From an uncultured Selenomonadales bacterium (GTDB lineage: Bacteria > Bacillota > Negativicutes > Selenomonadales > Selenomonadaceae), in contig ONUH01000004.1 in assembly GCA_900321035.1 (NCBI GenBank), positions 113,627 to 177,626 of the forward strand: a stretch of 64,000 nt of DNA. The letters are read 5' to 3'. Positions 1 to 9,365 of the stretch are shown piece by piece. How positions within the stretch are numbered: the first letter of the stretch is position 1; every line of letters begins with the position of its first letter. The translations under genes and the position numbers were made by a program. The notes below the pieces were generated by a model. That model was not told where the DNA came from. It made no database searches and worked only from the letters and a program-made list of their open reading frames with translations.

Positions 1-1073
1 AGCTCTTTGCGGACGAAGGGGGAGAGAAGACGGAAGAGCCGACTGCGAAGAAAAAGTCGGACGCGAGAAACAAGGGGCAGGTGGCGAAAAGCCAGGAACT
101 GAATGCGGCGTTCGTCCTGTTTATCGGATTTTGGACGCTGAAAGTGCTTGGCGCTTATACGTATCGTGAGATTGCCGCTTACGCGACGTATATTTTTGGA
201 AACCTGAATACCACGGTGGATACGGAAACGGTGATGCGGCTTTTCATCGGCATCGTTACGATCCTTTTGAAGACGGCGTTTCCGGTCATGGTGGCCATCA
301 TGATTATCGGCCTTGCCATCAATCTGGTGCAGGTCGGCTGGAATTTTACGACGGAGCCTTTGGGCTTCGATTTGGACAAGCTGAACCCCATCAACGGTTT
401 CAGCCGCATCATTTCCAAGCGCTCCTTGGTGGAGCTGCTGAAGTCCCTGTTCAAGATTCTGATTATCGGATTGTTCCTCTATGAAAACCTGAAGGACGAG
501 ATCCTGCAGATGCCGAAGCTCATCTATCTCGACCTCAGCATGAGCATGGCGAAGATCGCCGACATCATTTTCATGATGGCCTTCAAGATATGCGCGATAT
601 TTTTTGTGCTGGCGGTCTTGGATTATCTGTACCAGAAATGGGAGCATAACGAACAGCTCAAGATGACCAAGCAGGAGGTCAAGGAAGAGTTCAAGCAAAT
701 GGAAGGCGATCCGCAGATCAAGGGCAAGATCAAGCAGAAACAAAGAGAAATGGCAATGGCGCGCATGATGCAGGAAGTGCCGAAAGCGGACGTCATTGTG
801 ACGAACCCGACGCATTTCGCGGTGGCGCTCCGATATTCCGACGGGATGCGCGCACCGGAAGTGATTGCGAAAGGGCAGGACCTTGTCGCCCTGAGGATCA
901 AGGACGTGGCGCGCAAAGCGGGCGTCGTGATCGTGGAAAACAAACCTTTGGCCCGCGCTCTTTACGCGGCGGTTGAGATTGGCGGCACGGTGCCGCCGGA
1001 GCTTTATAAAGCTGTGGCGGAAGTCCTCGCCTATGTTTATCATCTGAAACATCCTTATCGCTACGCCGGATGA
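1..1073 (+). CDS. flhB: Flagellar export gate protein FlhB (5'-truncated by window edge)
   Basis: Membrane component of the flagellar type III export gate that switches substrate specificity from rod/hook to filament proteins. The reading frame is open from base 3, where it encodes a typical FlhB N-terminus (EKTEEPTAKKKSDAR), so the true start lies before the window and the GTG at 81 is internal. Four hydrophobic segments are followed by a cytoplasmic domain with the NPTH autocleavage motif at 804-815. The C-terminus is complete. It is the first gene of a same-strand flagellar/chemotaxis operon, with flhA 46 bases downstream. Identity is clear from the family motif and the neighbours. Confidence 0.97.
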   Translation, partial: LFADEGGEKTEEPTAKKKSDARNKGQVAKSQELNAAFVLFIGFWTLKVLGAYTYREIAAYATYIFGNLNTTVDTETVMRLFIGIVTILLKTAFPVMVAIMIIGLAINLVQVGWNFTTEPLGFDLDKLNPINGFSRIISKRSLVELLKSLFKILIIGLFLYENLKDEILQMPKLIYLDLSMSMAKIADIIFMMAFKICAIFFVLAVLDYLYQKWEHNEQLKMTKQEVKEEFKQMEGDPQIKGKIKQKQREMAMARMMQEVPKADVIVTNPTHFAVALRYSDGMRAPEVIAKGQDLVALRIKDVARKAGVVIVENKPLARALYAAVEIGGTVPPELYKAVAEVLAYVYHLKHPYRYAG

Positions 1074-1119
1074 TCCCGAAGGGATGAAGCGCGTTGATAT
1101 AGATTGAAGGAGCCGTGAA

Positions 1120-3183
1120 ATGGAAGAGAAGGGCAGCTTCATACAACAGCATAGCGATGTGCTGGTGGCGGCCGTTCTCATCATGATCGTCCTAATGATG
1201 ATCATTCCGCTTCCGACGATGCTCCTCGATATCCTGCTCTGCGTGAACATCACTTTGTCGCTTGTCATCGTGCTGGTGACAATCTACAATTCGGAAGCGC
1301 TGGATTTTTCCGTTTTTCCGTCGTTGCTTTTGATTACGACGTTGTTTCGGCTGGCGCTGAATATTTCCTCGACGCGGCTGATCCTTTTGGAAGGCTATGC
1401 CGGCGAAGTCATTACCGCATTCGGTAATTTCGTCGTGGGCGGCAATGCCGTTGTCGGCTTTATCGTATTCCTGATTCTCGTCGTCATCCAGTTCGTGGTC
1501 ATCACGAAAGGCGCGGAGCGCGTGTCCGAGGTTGCGGCCCGCTTCACGCTGGACGCGATGCCGGGCAAGCAGATGGCGATCGACGCCGACCTTAACCAGG
1601 GCGCGATTTCCGACGCCGAGGCGAAGAAGCGGCGCGAGAAGATCCAGGCTGAGGCGAGCTTTTACGGCGCTATGGACGGTGCTTCGAAGTTCGTCAAGGG
1701 CGACGCGATTGCGTCGATCATCATTACGCTGATCAATATCGGCGGCGGCTTCATCATCGGCATGCTGATGCGGAACCTTTCGGCGATGCAGGCGCTTCAG
1801 ACCTATACGCTGCTGACGGTGGGCGACGGCCTTGTAGGACAGATAGCCGCCCTTTTGATTTCCACGGCGACGGGCATCATCGTCACGCGGGCGTCCTCGG
1901 AAGGGGACAACCTCGGTTCCGATCTCGTGTCCCAGCTGTTTCGGAATCCGCGCGTGTTTTTCATCGCCTGCGGCGTGCTGACTTTGCTTGCCATTGTGCC
2001 GGGTCTTCCGGGCATTCCGTTTTTCGTGCTGGCGTCTTTGGCGGCGTTCATCGGGTATTCCCTCCGTCAGAAGCCGGAAACGCCGGAGGCGCAGACCGAG
2101 GAGCAGAAGCAGCAGGCGGCCAAGGAAAAGCAGGCGGCGACGAAGCCGGAAAATATCGTTTCGCTTTTGCAGGTCGACCCGATGGAGCTTGAAATCGGCT
2201 ACAGCTTGATTCCGCTGGTCGATACGGGACAGGGCGGCGACCTTCTGGAGCGCATCGTCATGATCCGCCGCCAGTGCGCGCTGGAGCTCGGTCTGGTAGT
2301 GCCGACGATCCGTATCCGAGACAACATTCAGATAAAACCTAACTCATATATTATAAAATTAAAAGGAATTGAGATAGCAAAGGGCGAATTATTACTTGAT
2401 CACTTCCTTGCGATGAATTCCGGGACAGTGTTCGAGGAAGTGCCGGGCATCGAGACCATCGAGCCGGCGTTCGGCCTTCCGGCGCTCTGGATTACCGAGC
2501 AGCAGAGAGAGCAGGCCGAGCTGAACGGCTACACGGTGGTTGACGCCGTGTCGGTGCTTGCGACGCATCTGACCGAGGTCATCAAAGCCCATGCGGACGA
2601 AATCCTCGGCCGCAAGGAAACGCAGGATCTCGTGGACAACCTCAAGAAGACGAACGAAACGCTCGTCGAGGAGGTCATGTCGCAGATGCCGTCGGTGGGC
2701 GAGGTGCAGAAAGTGCTGGCGAATCTGTTGCGGGAGCGCATTTCGATTCGCGATATGAGCACGATTTTCGAAGTGCTGGCGGATTACGCCCGTGCGACGA
2801 AGGATACGGATATTCTGACCGAGTATGTCCGGCATGCGATGGCGCGCCAGATTACGCAGCAAAACCTGCAGAACAATACGATTCCCTGCATCACGCTGGA
2901 TCCGGCATTGGAGAACCGGATCGCCGGCGCGGTGCAGCGCACGGACCGCGGCTCGTATGTGAGCCTCGATCCCGATACGATGCAAAAGCTTTTGACGGTG
3001 CTGAACACGGAACTGACGAAACTGACGAATATGGGCTATCAGCCGATTGTCTTGACAAGCCCGGCGGTCCGCCCGTATTTCCGAAAGCTCGTCGAGCGCT
3101 CCATCGAGGGCGTTATTATCCTTTCCCATGCGGAAATAGAACAAAGCGTGGAACTGCAAATTCTTGGGGTGGTGAAGATATAA
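1120..3183 (+). CDS. flhA: Flagellar export gate protein FlhA
   Basis: Largest membrane protein of the flagellar export gate; its cytoplasmic ring receives chaperone-substrate complexes. At 687 aa it has the normal length. Hydrophobic helices fill roughly residues 15-325 and include the FHIPEP-family signature around RFTLDAMPGKQMAID. A charged linker and the soluble C-terminal domain follow. The ATG at 1120 sits behind GAAGGAG. The stop codon directly abuts the flhF start. Oddity: codons at about 2329-2400 are strikingly AT-rich (TTA, ATA, AAA) although the protein there (NSYIIKLKGIEIAKGELLLD) reads as ordinary FlhA; see findings. Confidence 0.97.
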   Translation: MEEKGSFIQQHSDVLVAAVLIMIVLMMIIPLPTMLLDILLCVNITLSLVIVLVTIYNSEALDFSVFPSLLLITTLFRLALNISSTRLILLEGYAGEVITAFGNFVVGGNAVVGFIVFLILVVIQFVVITKGAERVSEVAARFTLDAMPGKQMAIDADLNQGAISDAEAKKRREKIQAEASFYGAMDGASKFVKGDAIASIIITLINIGGGFIIGMLMRNLSAMQALQTYTLLTVGDGLVGQIAALLISTATGIIVTRASSEGDNLGSDLVSQLFRNPRVFFIACGVLTLLAIVPGLPGIPFFVLASLAAFIGYSLRQKPETPEAQTEEQKQQAAKEKQAATKPENIVSLLQVDPMELEIGYSLIPLVDTGQGGDLLERIVMIRRQCALELGLVVPTIRIRDNIQIKPNSYIIKLKGIEIAKGELLLDHFLAMNSGTVFEEVPGIETIEPAFGLPALWITEQQREQAELNGYTVVDAVSVLATHLTEVIKAHADEILGRKETQDLVDNLKKTNETLVEEVMSQMPSVGEVQKVLANLLRERISIRDMSTIFEVLADYARATKDTDILTEYVRHAMARQITQQNLQNNTIPCITLDPALENRIAGAVQRTDRGSYVSLDPDTMQKLLTVLNTELTKLTNMGYQPIVLTSPAVRPYFRKLVERSIEGVIILSHAEIEQSVELQILGVVKI

Positions 3184-4764
3184 TTGCGTATCAAGGTATT
3201 TAAAGCGGCCGATCTCAAAGAGGCCATGGCCATGGTCAAAGATGAGCTTGGGCGCGACGCGGTCATTCTTCATACGAAACGATATAAACAGGGCGGCTTC
3301 CTGGGCTATAAGGCCAAGGAGGTCGTAGAGGTCACGGCGGCGGTGGACGATGTGCCGCGCCGGCCGCGGGTGAAGCTGCCCGCGATGCCGGTTCCTTCGG
3401 CGACGCCTGCGGCGGCCCAGCCGCAGCCGCAGACGGCTGCGCGTCCGCTGAACGTGCTTTCTCAGTATAAGACGGCAGGGACGGAAGCCGGCGTTTCAAA
3501 AGCCCGGGCAAAGAGCCGGGACGTCGGCCGGCCGGCGGATGATTTTGCGTCGCTGGCGCCGGAGCCTTTGCTGAAGCCGGCACCGAAGCCGCAGGCTTCG
3601 CGCAGGACGGCGAAGCTTCGTCCGTCGCAGAAGACGGCTTCGCTGCGGATGCCGTCGGACATGGAGCCTGATTCCGCGCGGCCAAGTCTTGAGGATTTGC
3701 AGAAGGCTCTGACAGAGCCGATCCTGTCCGGCTTGGAACCGGAGATGGAAGAAGCGCTGCGGCAGCCGGAGCCGCCGGCGCCCAAAAAGAAGAAATCCCG
3801 CGTTATCAAGGCGGAAACCCTGGCGAAAAAGAATCCGGCGAAAGCGGAGCCGGCGGCGGAGGAGCCCCAGGAGCAGGAGATCCTGCCGGAAGAATCTGCC
3901 CGTCAGGCGAAAATCAACGAGCTTGAGGACGAGCTGGCGCAGATGCGTCAAATGCTGCGTCAAGTGATGAACCAATCCCCCGGCAGTGAAGAGGGGGCGA
4001 CGCTTCGGGACGCGCTGAGCATCCAGGAGCTTCGCGACGACGTGATGCAGGATATTATCCGCAAGGTTCCTCCCGCGACGATGATGCTGGGCAAGGATTC
4101 CCCCGAGGCGGTAAAGGCGCTGGGAGAATATCTGCACAGCGTTCTGAAGACCGGGAACGGGATCGGTCTGAAAGCAGGGCGGCCGAAGATTGTCGCGCTG
4201 ATTGGAACTACGGGCGTAGGCAAGACGACGACGATAGCGAAGATCGCGGCCAAGTTCGTACTGGAAAAGGGCGTCCGGGAGATTGCCCTGATCGCCGCCG
4301 ACAATTACCGGATCGCGGCGGTGGAGCAGCTCAAGACCTATTCCGATATATTGGGCCTTCCGCTGGAAGTCGTTTTTACGACGGCGGATTTGAAGACCAA
4401 GCTTCGGCAGCATCGTGACAAGAAACTGATCCTGATTGACACGGCGGGACGAAGCCAGAATAATGCGGAGCAGATGGGAGAGCTCAAGGATTTCCTGGCG
4501 TCGGAGCCGTCCATCGAAAAACATCTCGTGTTGAGCGCGACGACGAAGGAGCGCGATGCGGAGACGATTTTCGAGCGTTTTGCGGCCTGCCGGCCTGACC
4601 GGATCCTGCTGACGAAAACGGATGAAACGAAAAGTCTCGGCTTTCTTGTAAATCTTCTTTTTGACCGTCGCTTGGCGTTGTCCTATTTGACAACGGGACA
4701 AACCGTGCCTGACGATATCGAACCGGCGCTGCCGGAAGCTTTGGCGAGACTCATGCTGAGGTAA
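3184..4764 (+). CDS. flhF: Flagellar SRP-like GTPase FlhF
   Basis: SRP-family GTPase that sets the site and number of flagella. The TTG start at 3184 immediately follows the flhA stop, with GGTG upstream, suggesting translational coupling. Residues 1-60 form the conserved N-terminal start (MRIKVFKAADLKEAM). A long low-complexity, proline/lysine-rich basic region runs to about residue 230, followed by a coiled-coil stretch. The NG GTPase domain has G1 GTTGVGKTTT, G3 DTAGRS and G4 TKTDET. At 526 aa it is longer than many FlhF proteins because of the linker. It is followed by its regulator flhG. Confidence 0.96.
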   Translation: MRIKVFKAADLKEAMAMVKDELGRDAVILHTKRYKQGGFLGYKAKEVVEVTAAVDDVPRRPRVKLPAMPVPSATPAAAQPQPQTAARPLNVLSQYKTAGTEAGVSKARAKSRDVGRPADDFASLAPEPLLKPAPKPQASRRTAKLRPSQKTASLRMPSDMEPDSARPSLEDLQKALTEPILSGLEPEMEEALRQPEPPAPKKKKSRVIKAETLAKKNPAKAEPAAEEPQEQEILPEESARQAKINELEDELAQMRQMLRQVMNQSPGSEEGATLRDALSIQELRDDVMQDIIRKVPPATMMLGKDSPEAVKALGEYLHSVLKTGNGIGLKAGRPKIVALIGTTGVGKTTTIAKIAAKFVLEKGVREIALIAADNYRIAAVEQLKTYSDILGLPLEVVFTTADLKTKLRQHRDKKLILIDTAGRSQNNAEQMGELKDFLASEPSIEKHLVLSATTKERDAETIFERFAACRPDRILLTKTDETKSLGFLVNLLFDRRLALSYLTTGQTVPDDIEPALPEALARLMLR

Positions 4765-4770
4765 TGAGCT

Positions 4771-5754
4771 ATGAAAGATCAGGCGGCGAGCCTTCGGGAG
4801 CTCGTGCAGGGGAAAATTGAATACGGCATGCCGCAGGCTGCGCCCCGTGTCGCACCGGCCCCGCCCCCGACGCCGTCTGTCGTGGTCGTCCCGCCGCAAG
4901 GCGGCGTACAAACTGTCGTGCCGGCGTACAAGCGGGTTTTTCGTCCGACGATACGGACGAGCGCGCGGGTTATCGCCATCACGAGCGGAAAAGGCGGCGT
5001 AGGAAAGACAAATCTGACGGTGAATTTGGCGATTGCCATGGGAAAGATCGGGCGGCGCGTGATGGTGATCGACGCCGACCTTGGCATGGCCAATGTGGAC
5101 GTCGTGCTCGGCACGGTTTCCAAGCATCACCTGATGCAGCTTTTGAAGCCTGAGGTGACTTTGGAAGACGTCTTGATTCACGGCCCTTACGGCGTGAAAT
5201 ACATTTCCGGCGGTTCGGCTATCGAACGGGCCGTGGACTTTACCCCGCAGGAACGGCAGCGCCTCATGGATAAGCTGACCGCTTGCGAATCCATGGCGGA
5301 CATTGTTTTAGTCGATACAGGAGCCGGAATCGGGCGGAACGTGCTCGATTTTGTCCTCGCGGCGGACGAGGTCATCCTTGTGACGACGCCGGAACCGACG
5401 GCGCTGACCGACGCGTACGCGGTGATGAAAACCTATAGCCTGAAATCCGGCAAAAAAGACTTGAAGATAGTCGTCAATCGCGTATATGATGAAGCCGAGG
5501 GAAACGAAGTTTTGACGAAACTCGGGCGGACGTCGGAAAAATTTCTTTCGATGCCGCTGACGAGTTTAGGTATAATTTATGAAGACAGAAATGTCATGAA
5601 CGCGGTAAAAAAGCAGACGCCGCTCCTGGCGGCCTATCCTGACGCGATGTCGGCCCGCTGCATCGAAGCGGTGGCAAAAAATGTTCTTTATGGAGGACAG
5701 CACGAAATTCGTTGGGGATGGAAAGGATTTTTGCAAAAGATGTTGAATTTCTAA
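4771..5754 (+). CDS. flhG: MinD-like ATPase FlhG (YlxH)
   Basis: ParA/MinD-type ATPase that stimulates FlhF GTPase activity and limits flagellar number. The N-terminus carries the FlhF-activating DQAxxLR motif (DQAASLR, residues 3-9). After a proline-rich linker comes the deviant Walker A motif SGKGGVGKTN and the switch segment DTGAGIG. The C-terminus ends in an amphipathic stretch (WKGFLQKMLNF) that fits a membrane-targeting helix. The ATG at 4771 is 6 bases after the flhF stop. At 327 aa it is slightly longer than B. subtilis YlxH because of the linker. Confidence 0.95.
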   Translation: MKDQAASLRELVQGKIEYGMPQAAPRVAPAPPPTPSVVVVPPQGGVQTVVPAYKRVFRPTIRTSARVIAITSGKGGVGKTNLTVNLAIAMGKIGRRVMVIDADLGMANVDVVLGTVSKHHLMQLLKPEVTLEDVLIHGPYGVKYISGGSAIERAVDFTPQERQRLMDKLTACESMADIVLVDTGAGIGRNVLDFVLAADEVILVTTPEPTALTDAYAVMKTYSLKSGKKDLKIVVNRVYDEAEGNEVLTKLGRTSEKFLSMPLTSLGIIYEDRNVMNAVKKQTPLLAAYPDAMSARCIEAVAKNVLYGGQHEIRWGWKGFLQKMLNF

Positions 5755-5767
5755 TAAAGGGGTTTTT

Positions 5768-5796
5768 CGCATCGAAAGATGCTTTCTATAAATTTT
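5768..5796 (+). terminator. Weak hairpin plus T-run after flhG
   Basis: GCATC-GAAA-GATGC forms a short stem with a GNRA-type loop, and a run of seven T follows after a short gap. It could partly terminate or slow transcription between flhG and the downstream small ORF/cheB. The stem is only five pairs, so efficient termination is doubtful. Confidence 0.3.
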
Positions 5797-5815
5797 TTTG
5801 ATAGGAGGGCCAATT

Positions 5816-5944
5816 ATGCTATGCGACGCTGTAAGTACGCGCTGCATGATGGACGCGGACAAAGGAATGTTCAGAGGTTGGGGCTTTATGCGCGACAAGT
5901 TCATGGAAAGTCATGTGAGGGAGCCTTACACCCCACAGGCATGA
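5816..5944 (+). CDS. 42-aa orphan ORF between flhG and cheB
   Basis: ATG at 5816 behind a near-perfect Shine-Dalgarno (AGGAGGG at 5803-5809, 6-base gap), stop at 5942-5944. The peptide is rich in Met and charged residues, has two Cys near its start, and has no membrane segment or family I recognise. It lies between flhG and cheB, where many Firmicutes have no gene, on the operon strand. The strong ribosome site is the main support. It could instead be the remnant of a longer gene or an unstructured leader peptide. Confidence 0.5.
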   Translation: MLCDAVSTRCMMDADKGMFRGWGFMRDKFMESHVREPYTPQA

Positions 5945-6027
5945 TTTGACGCGGTCGATGGTCAATCGGTCGGGGAAAGACAGCGACTGGAAGAAATGCC
6001 CGGAAGGGCCGGATAGGGGTGCAAATC

Positions 6028-7242
6028 ATGTTTCGAGTTTTAATAGCCGACGACTCTGCTTTCATGCGCATGGTGCTGTCGGATATGTTCAAAAAACAGC
6101 CGGATTTTGAAGTCGTTGCGACCGCGACAAACGGAAAAGACGCGGTGGAAAAGGTCAAGACATTGAAGCCTGACTTAGTGACGATGGACGTCAATATGCC
6201 GGTGCTGGATGGGCTGCAGGCATTGGAAATCATCATGAATGATTGTCCGACGCCCGTCCTCATGTTCTCCAGCCTTACCCAGGACGGGACGAAGGCGACG
6301 ATCAAGGCGCTGTCGCTCGGCGCCGTGGATTTCGTCAGCAAGGCGGGGGGGTCCATCTCCAAGGTGGATACCGTCGAGGACGAGATCCTGACAAAAGCGA
6401 GAACGGCGGTACATGCGGGCGGCATTTTCCGGCGGTCATCCTCACCGCCGCCAGCGCCCGAAACGCCTCCGGTCCCACCGAAGCCGAAGGAACCGGAAAA
6501 GACACCGGAAAAGGAACCGGAAAAGGCGCCGGAGAAAGAGGTCAGCGCGGGTTCACCGCCGGTGATGCGGAGAATTTCCCTTCCGACACGAAAGGGCTAC
6601 ACGCCTCCGTCGGCTCCGCCGCCGCTTGTGGCACGACCAAAGCCGGTGATACGCGCGGTATCGCCGAAGGGAGGAACCGGCCGGAAATTGGTGGTACTGG
6701 GGTGCTCGACAGGCGGACCGAAAGCGCTTCAGACCGTCGTGGCGGGATTGCCAAAAAATCTTCCCTGCGGCGTCTTGATTGTGCAGCACATGCCGCCGGG
6801 CTTTACAAAATCTTTGGCGGAAAGATTAAACGAAATCTCAAAAATTTCCGTGAAAGAAGCGGAAAATCATGATATGATAGAAGCAGGGCATGTGTATATC
6901 GCACCGGGAAATTTTCACATGACGGTCTCAGGCTCCGGTCGGGAGATTCTGCTGAATCAGGACCCGCCAATCGGAACGCTTCGTCCCGCGGCCGACGTAC
7001 TGTTCAAGTCGGCGGCTCCGTTGGGCAGGGATATAGTTTCAGTCATCCTGACCGGCATGGGAAGCGACGGCGCGAACGGCATGACGGAAATAAAAAAGAC
7101 GGGCGGATACGTCATCGCGGAGAGCGAAGAAACCGCTATCGTTTACGGAATGCCGAAAGTCGTCGTCGATTTAGGGCTTGCCGACGAAGTGAAGCCTCTG
7201 CAAAATATTGCGGGCGCGATCGTAAATGCAGTCAGCCATTAA
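6028..7242 (+). CDS. cheB: Chemotaxis response regulator protein-glutamate methylesterase CheB
   Basis: Removes methyl groups from (and deamidates) receptor glutamates during adaptation. The receiver domain starts MFRVLIADDSAFMR with phospho-acceptor Asp54 (TMDVNMP). A long proline/glutamate/lysine-rich linker (about residues 140-210) leads to the methylesterase domain, with catalytic Ser in GCSTGGP, His in VQHMPPGF and Asp in GMGSDG. I chose ATG 6028 over the in-frame GTG 6019 because AGGGGTG (6015-6021) is well spaced from 6028 and the receiver then starts as in other CheB proteins. Part of the che run upstream of cheA. Confidence 0.96.
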   Translation: MFRVLIADDSAFMRMVLSDMFKKQPDFEVVATATNGKDAVEKVKTLKPDLVTMDVNMPVLDGLQALEIIMNDCPTPVLMFSSLTQDGTKATIKALSLGAVDFVSKAGGSISKVDTVEDEILTKARTAVHAGGIFRRSSSPPPAPETPPVPPKPKEPEKTPEKEPEKAPEKEVSAGSPPVMRRISLPTRKGYTPPSAPPPLVARPKPVIRAVSPKGGTGRKLVVLGCSTGGPKALQTVVAGLPKNLPCGVLIVQHMPPGFTKSLAERLNEISKISVKEAENHDMIEAGHVYIAPGNFHMTVSGSGREILLNQDPPIGTLRPAADVLFKSAAPLGRDIVSVILTGMGSDGANGMTEIKKTGGYVIAESEETAIVYGMPKVVVDLGLADEVKPLQNIAGAIVNAVSH

Positions 7243-7264
7243 GGAAGAAATAGGGGGAATAAAA

Positions 7265-9346
7265 ATGGACACAAATCAGTACATGGAAATGTTTTTGGAA
7301 GAATCACGTGAACATTTGCAGTCGCTGAACGATGGCCTCTTGGCATTGGAGAACGATCCGGAAGAGGTATCGGTCGTCAATGACATCTTCCGGAATGCTC
7401 ATACGATCAAGGGCATGTCGGCGACGATGGGATTTACGAAAATCGCCGAGCTGACGCATGACATGGAAAATGTCTTCGACCTTTTGCGCAAAGAGCAGAT
7501 GAAGGTCAACCCTGATATCATGGACACGCTCTTCAAGACCATTGATTCCTTGGAGCAAATGATCGAGAGCGTCGGCTCCGGCGGACCGGAGGACGTGGTT
7601 GACATCACGAGCTTCGCTTCGAAGCTCAGCGCGCTGGCAAGCGGCAAATCCATCTCGGAAGCCGAGCCTGCGCCGGCTCCTGCGGCTGAGGCTGCTCCTG
7701 CGGCTCCTGCAGCTGGGTCGTCCATCGAATACTCGGATACGGACAAAGACGTCATTTTAGAAGCGGCGAACGGCGGCATGCATGCGTACCATATCAAGGT
7801 GACGCTTGCCGCGGGCTGCGTGCTGAAATCGGCGCGCACGTATATGGTCATGAATTCTCTCGATCAGGTCGGCGAGGTCGTCAAGTCGGTTCCGCCGGCA
7901 GAAGATCTGGAGCAGGAGAAGTTTGACCAGTCTTTCGACGTTGTGGTTGTTACGGATTCTGAAATGAAACCGATTGAAGACACGCTGCTTTCCATCTCGG
8001 AAGTGGATACGGTGGAAATGACGGACGCAGTCGAAGAAATCAAGCAATTGGAAGCTCCGGCAGCTGCTGCGGCACCGGCAGAGGCAGCCGCGCCCGCGGC
8101 CAGCAATGTGCCCGCCACGACGGCGCCCACGGCGCCCGCTGCGAAGTCTGCGGCGCCGCCTGCCAAGAAGCCTGCGGCGGATGCGAAGAAGCTCAAGGGC
8201 GGCCAGTCCGTGCGCGTCGATATCGAGAAACTCGATACGCTGCTCAACCTCATGGGAGAGCTCGTCATCAACAAGGTCCGGCTGGAGCAGATCGGCATTA
8301 CGCATCGGCTGACGGAACTGACGGAGACCTTGGAGCAGATGGACCGCGTCACGACGGATTTGCAGACGGTTGTCATGAAAGTCCGCATGGTTCCGGTCGG
8401 GCAGGTATTCAACCGCTTCCCGCGCATGGTCCGCGACCTTGCAAAGGAATTGAACAAGGAATTGAACCTGACCGTCGAGGGCGAGGAAACAGAACTCGAC
8501 CGCACGGTTATCGACGAGATCGGCGATCCGATTATGCATCTTTTGCGTAATTCGCTCGACCACGGTCTTGAGCATCCGGATGAGCGCGAGGCGAAAGGCA
8601 AGCCGCGTATCGGCGAGGTCGGCCTGATCGCGCGTCACGAAGGCAACAACGTCGTCATCATGGTCACCGACGACGGCAAAGGCATCGACGCGGACGTCAT
8701 TCGCCGCAAAGCCGTTGAAAAGGGCATGATTTCGCAGGAAGAGGCGGACAGCCTCGACGACGCGGATGCGGTGCGGCTGATTTTCCTGCCGGGCTTCTCG
8801 ACGGCGGAGCAGATTACGGACGTTTCGGGCCGCGGCGTCGGCATGGACGTCGTCCGCAGCAAGATCGAAACCCTCGGCGGCCATGTGGACGTCGAGACGA
8901 AGATCGACGAAGGCAGCGTGTTCAAGATCAAGCTGCCGCTGACGCTGGCGATTATCCAGGCTCTGCTCGTCAAAGTGCAGGAAGAGATGTATGCGATTCC
9001 TCTCGGTTCCATCGACAGTACCATCAATATCACGCAGGAAGATATCAAGACGGTCCGCAACAAGGAAGTTATCGTCCTGCGCGGACAGATTATCCCCATT
9101 ATCCGGCTTGGCGACGTCCTCAATGTGCCGCGTGTAAACGAGAAGGACAACGACGATATCTTCGTCGTCGTCGTTCATATCGGCGAGCGCAAGGCAGGCA
9201 TCGTGGTCGACAACCTGATCGGCCAGCAGGAAATCGTTATCAAGACGCTGGGCAAGCTCCTTGCGGGGCTCAAGGTCATCTCCGGCGCGACGGTTCTCGG
9301 CGATGGTCGTGTAGCGATGATTCTCGATGTCAGCGCGTTGATGTGA
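7265..9346 (+). CDS. cheA: Chemotaxis histidine kinase CheA
   Basis: Central kinase that phosphorylates CheY and CheB in response to receptors. Domains in order: HPt with His46 (NAHTIKGMSATMG), Ala/Pro-rich linker, CheY-binding P2 (about residues 160-260), second Ala/Pro linker, dimerisation domain, ATPase domain (LRNSLDHGLEHP, DDGKGID, GRGVGMDVV), and a C-terminal CheW-like domain. 693 aa from ATG 7265, which has AGGGGG at 7252-7257. An in-frame upstream GTG inside the cheB end would add an untypical leader, so I rejected it. All catalytic boxes are present. Confidence 0.97.
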   Translation: MDTNQYMEMFLEESREHLQSLNDGLLALENDPEEVSVVNDIFRNAHTIKGMSATMGFTKIAELTHDMENVFDLLRKEQMKVNPDIMDTLFKTIDSLEQMIESVGSGGPEDVVDITSFASKLSALASGKSISEAEPAPAPAAEAAPAAPAAGSSIEYSDTDKDVILEAANGGMHAYHIKVTLAAGCVLKSARTYMVMNSLDQVGEVVKSVPPAEDLEQEKFDQSFDVVVVTDSEMKPIEDTLLSISEVDTVEMTDAVEEIKQLEAPAAAAAPAEAAAPAASNVPATTAPTAPAAKSAAPPAKKPAADAKKLKGGQSVRVDIEKLDTLLNLMGELVINKVRLEQIGITHRLTELTETLEQMDRVTTDLQTVVMKVRMVPVGQVFNRFPRMVRDLAKELNKELNLTVEGEETELDRTVIDEIGDPIMHLLRNSLDHGLEHPDEREAKGKPRIGEVGLIARHEGNNVVIMVTDDGKGIDADVIRRKAVEKGMISQEEADSLDDADAVRLIFLPGFSTAEQITDVSGRGVGMDVVRSKIETLGGHVDVETKIDEGSVFKIKLPLTLAIIQALLVKVQEEMYAIPLGSIDSTINITQEDIKTVRNKEVIVLRGQIIPIIRLGDVLNVPRVNEKDNDDIFVVVVHIGERKAGIVVDNLIGQQEIVIKTLGKLLAGLKVISGATVLGDGRVAMILDVSALM

Positions 9347-9365
9347 GCGGAAGGGGGAATTAACG

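Noticed and set aside
81..83. GTG at 81 as the flhB start
   Set aside because: The frame is open to the window edge and encodes the typical FlhB N-terminus before this codon.
2392..5181. Long minus-strand open frames opposite flhA, flhF and flhG (up to 561 codons)
   Set aside because: They are mirror images of GC-rich genes, rich in Arg/His/Leu, lack ribosome sites and domains, and overlap well-supported flagellar genes.
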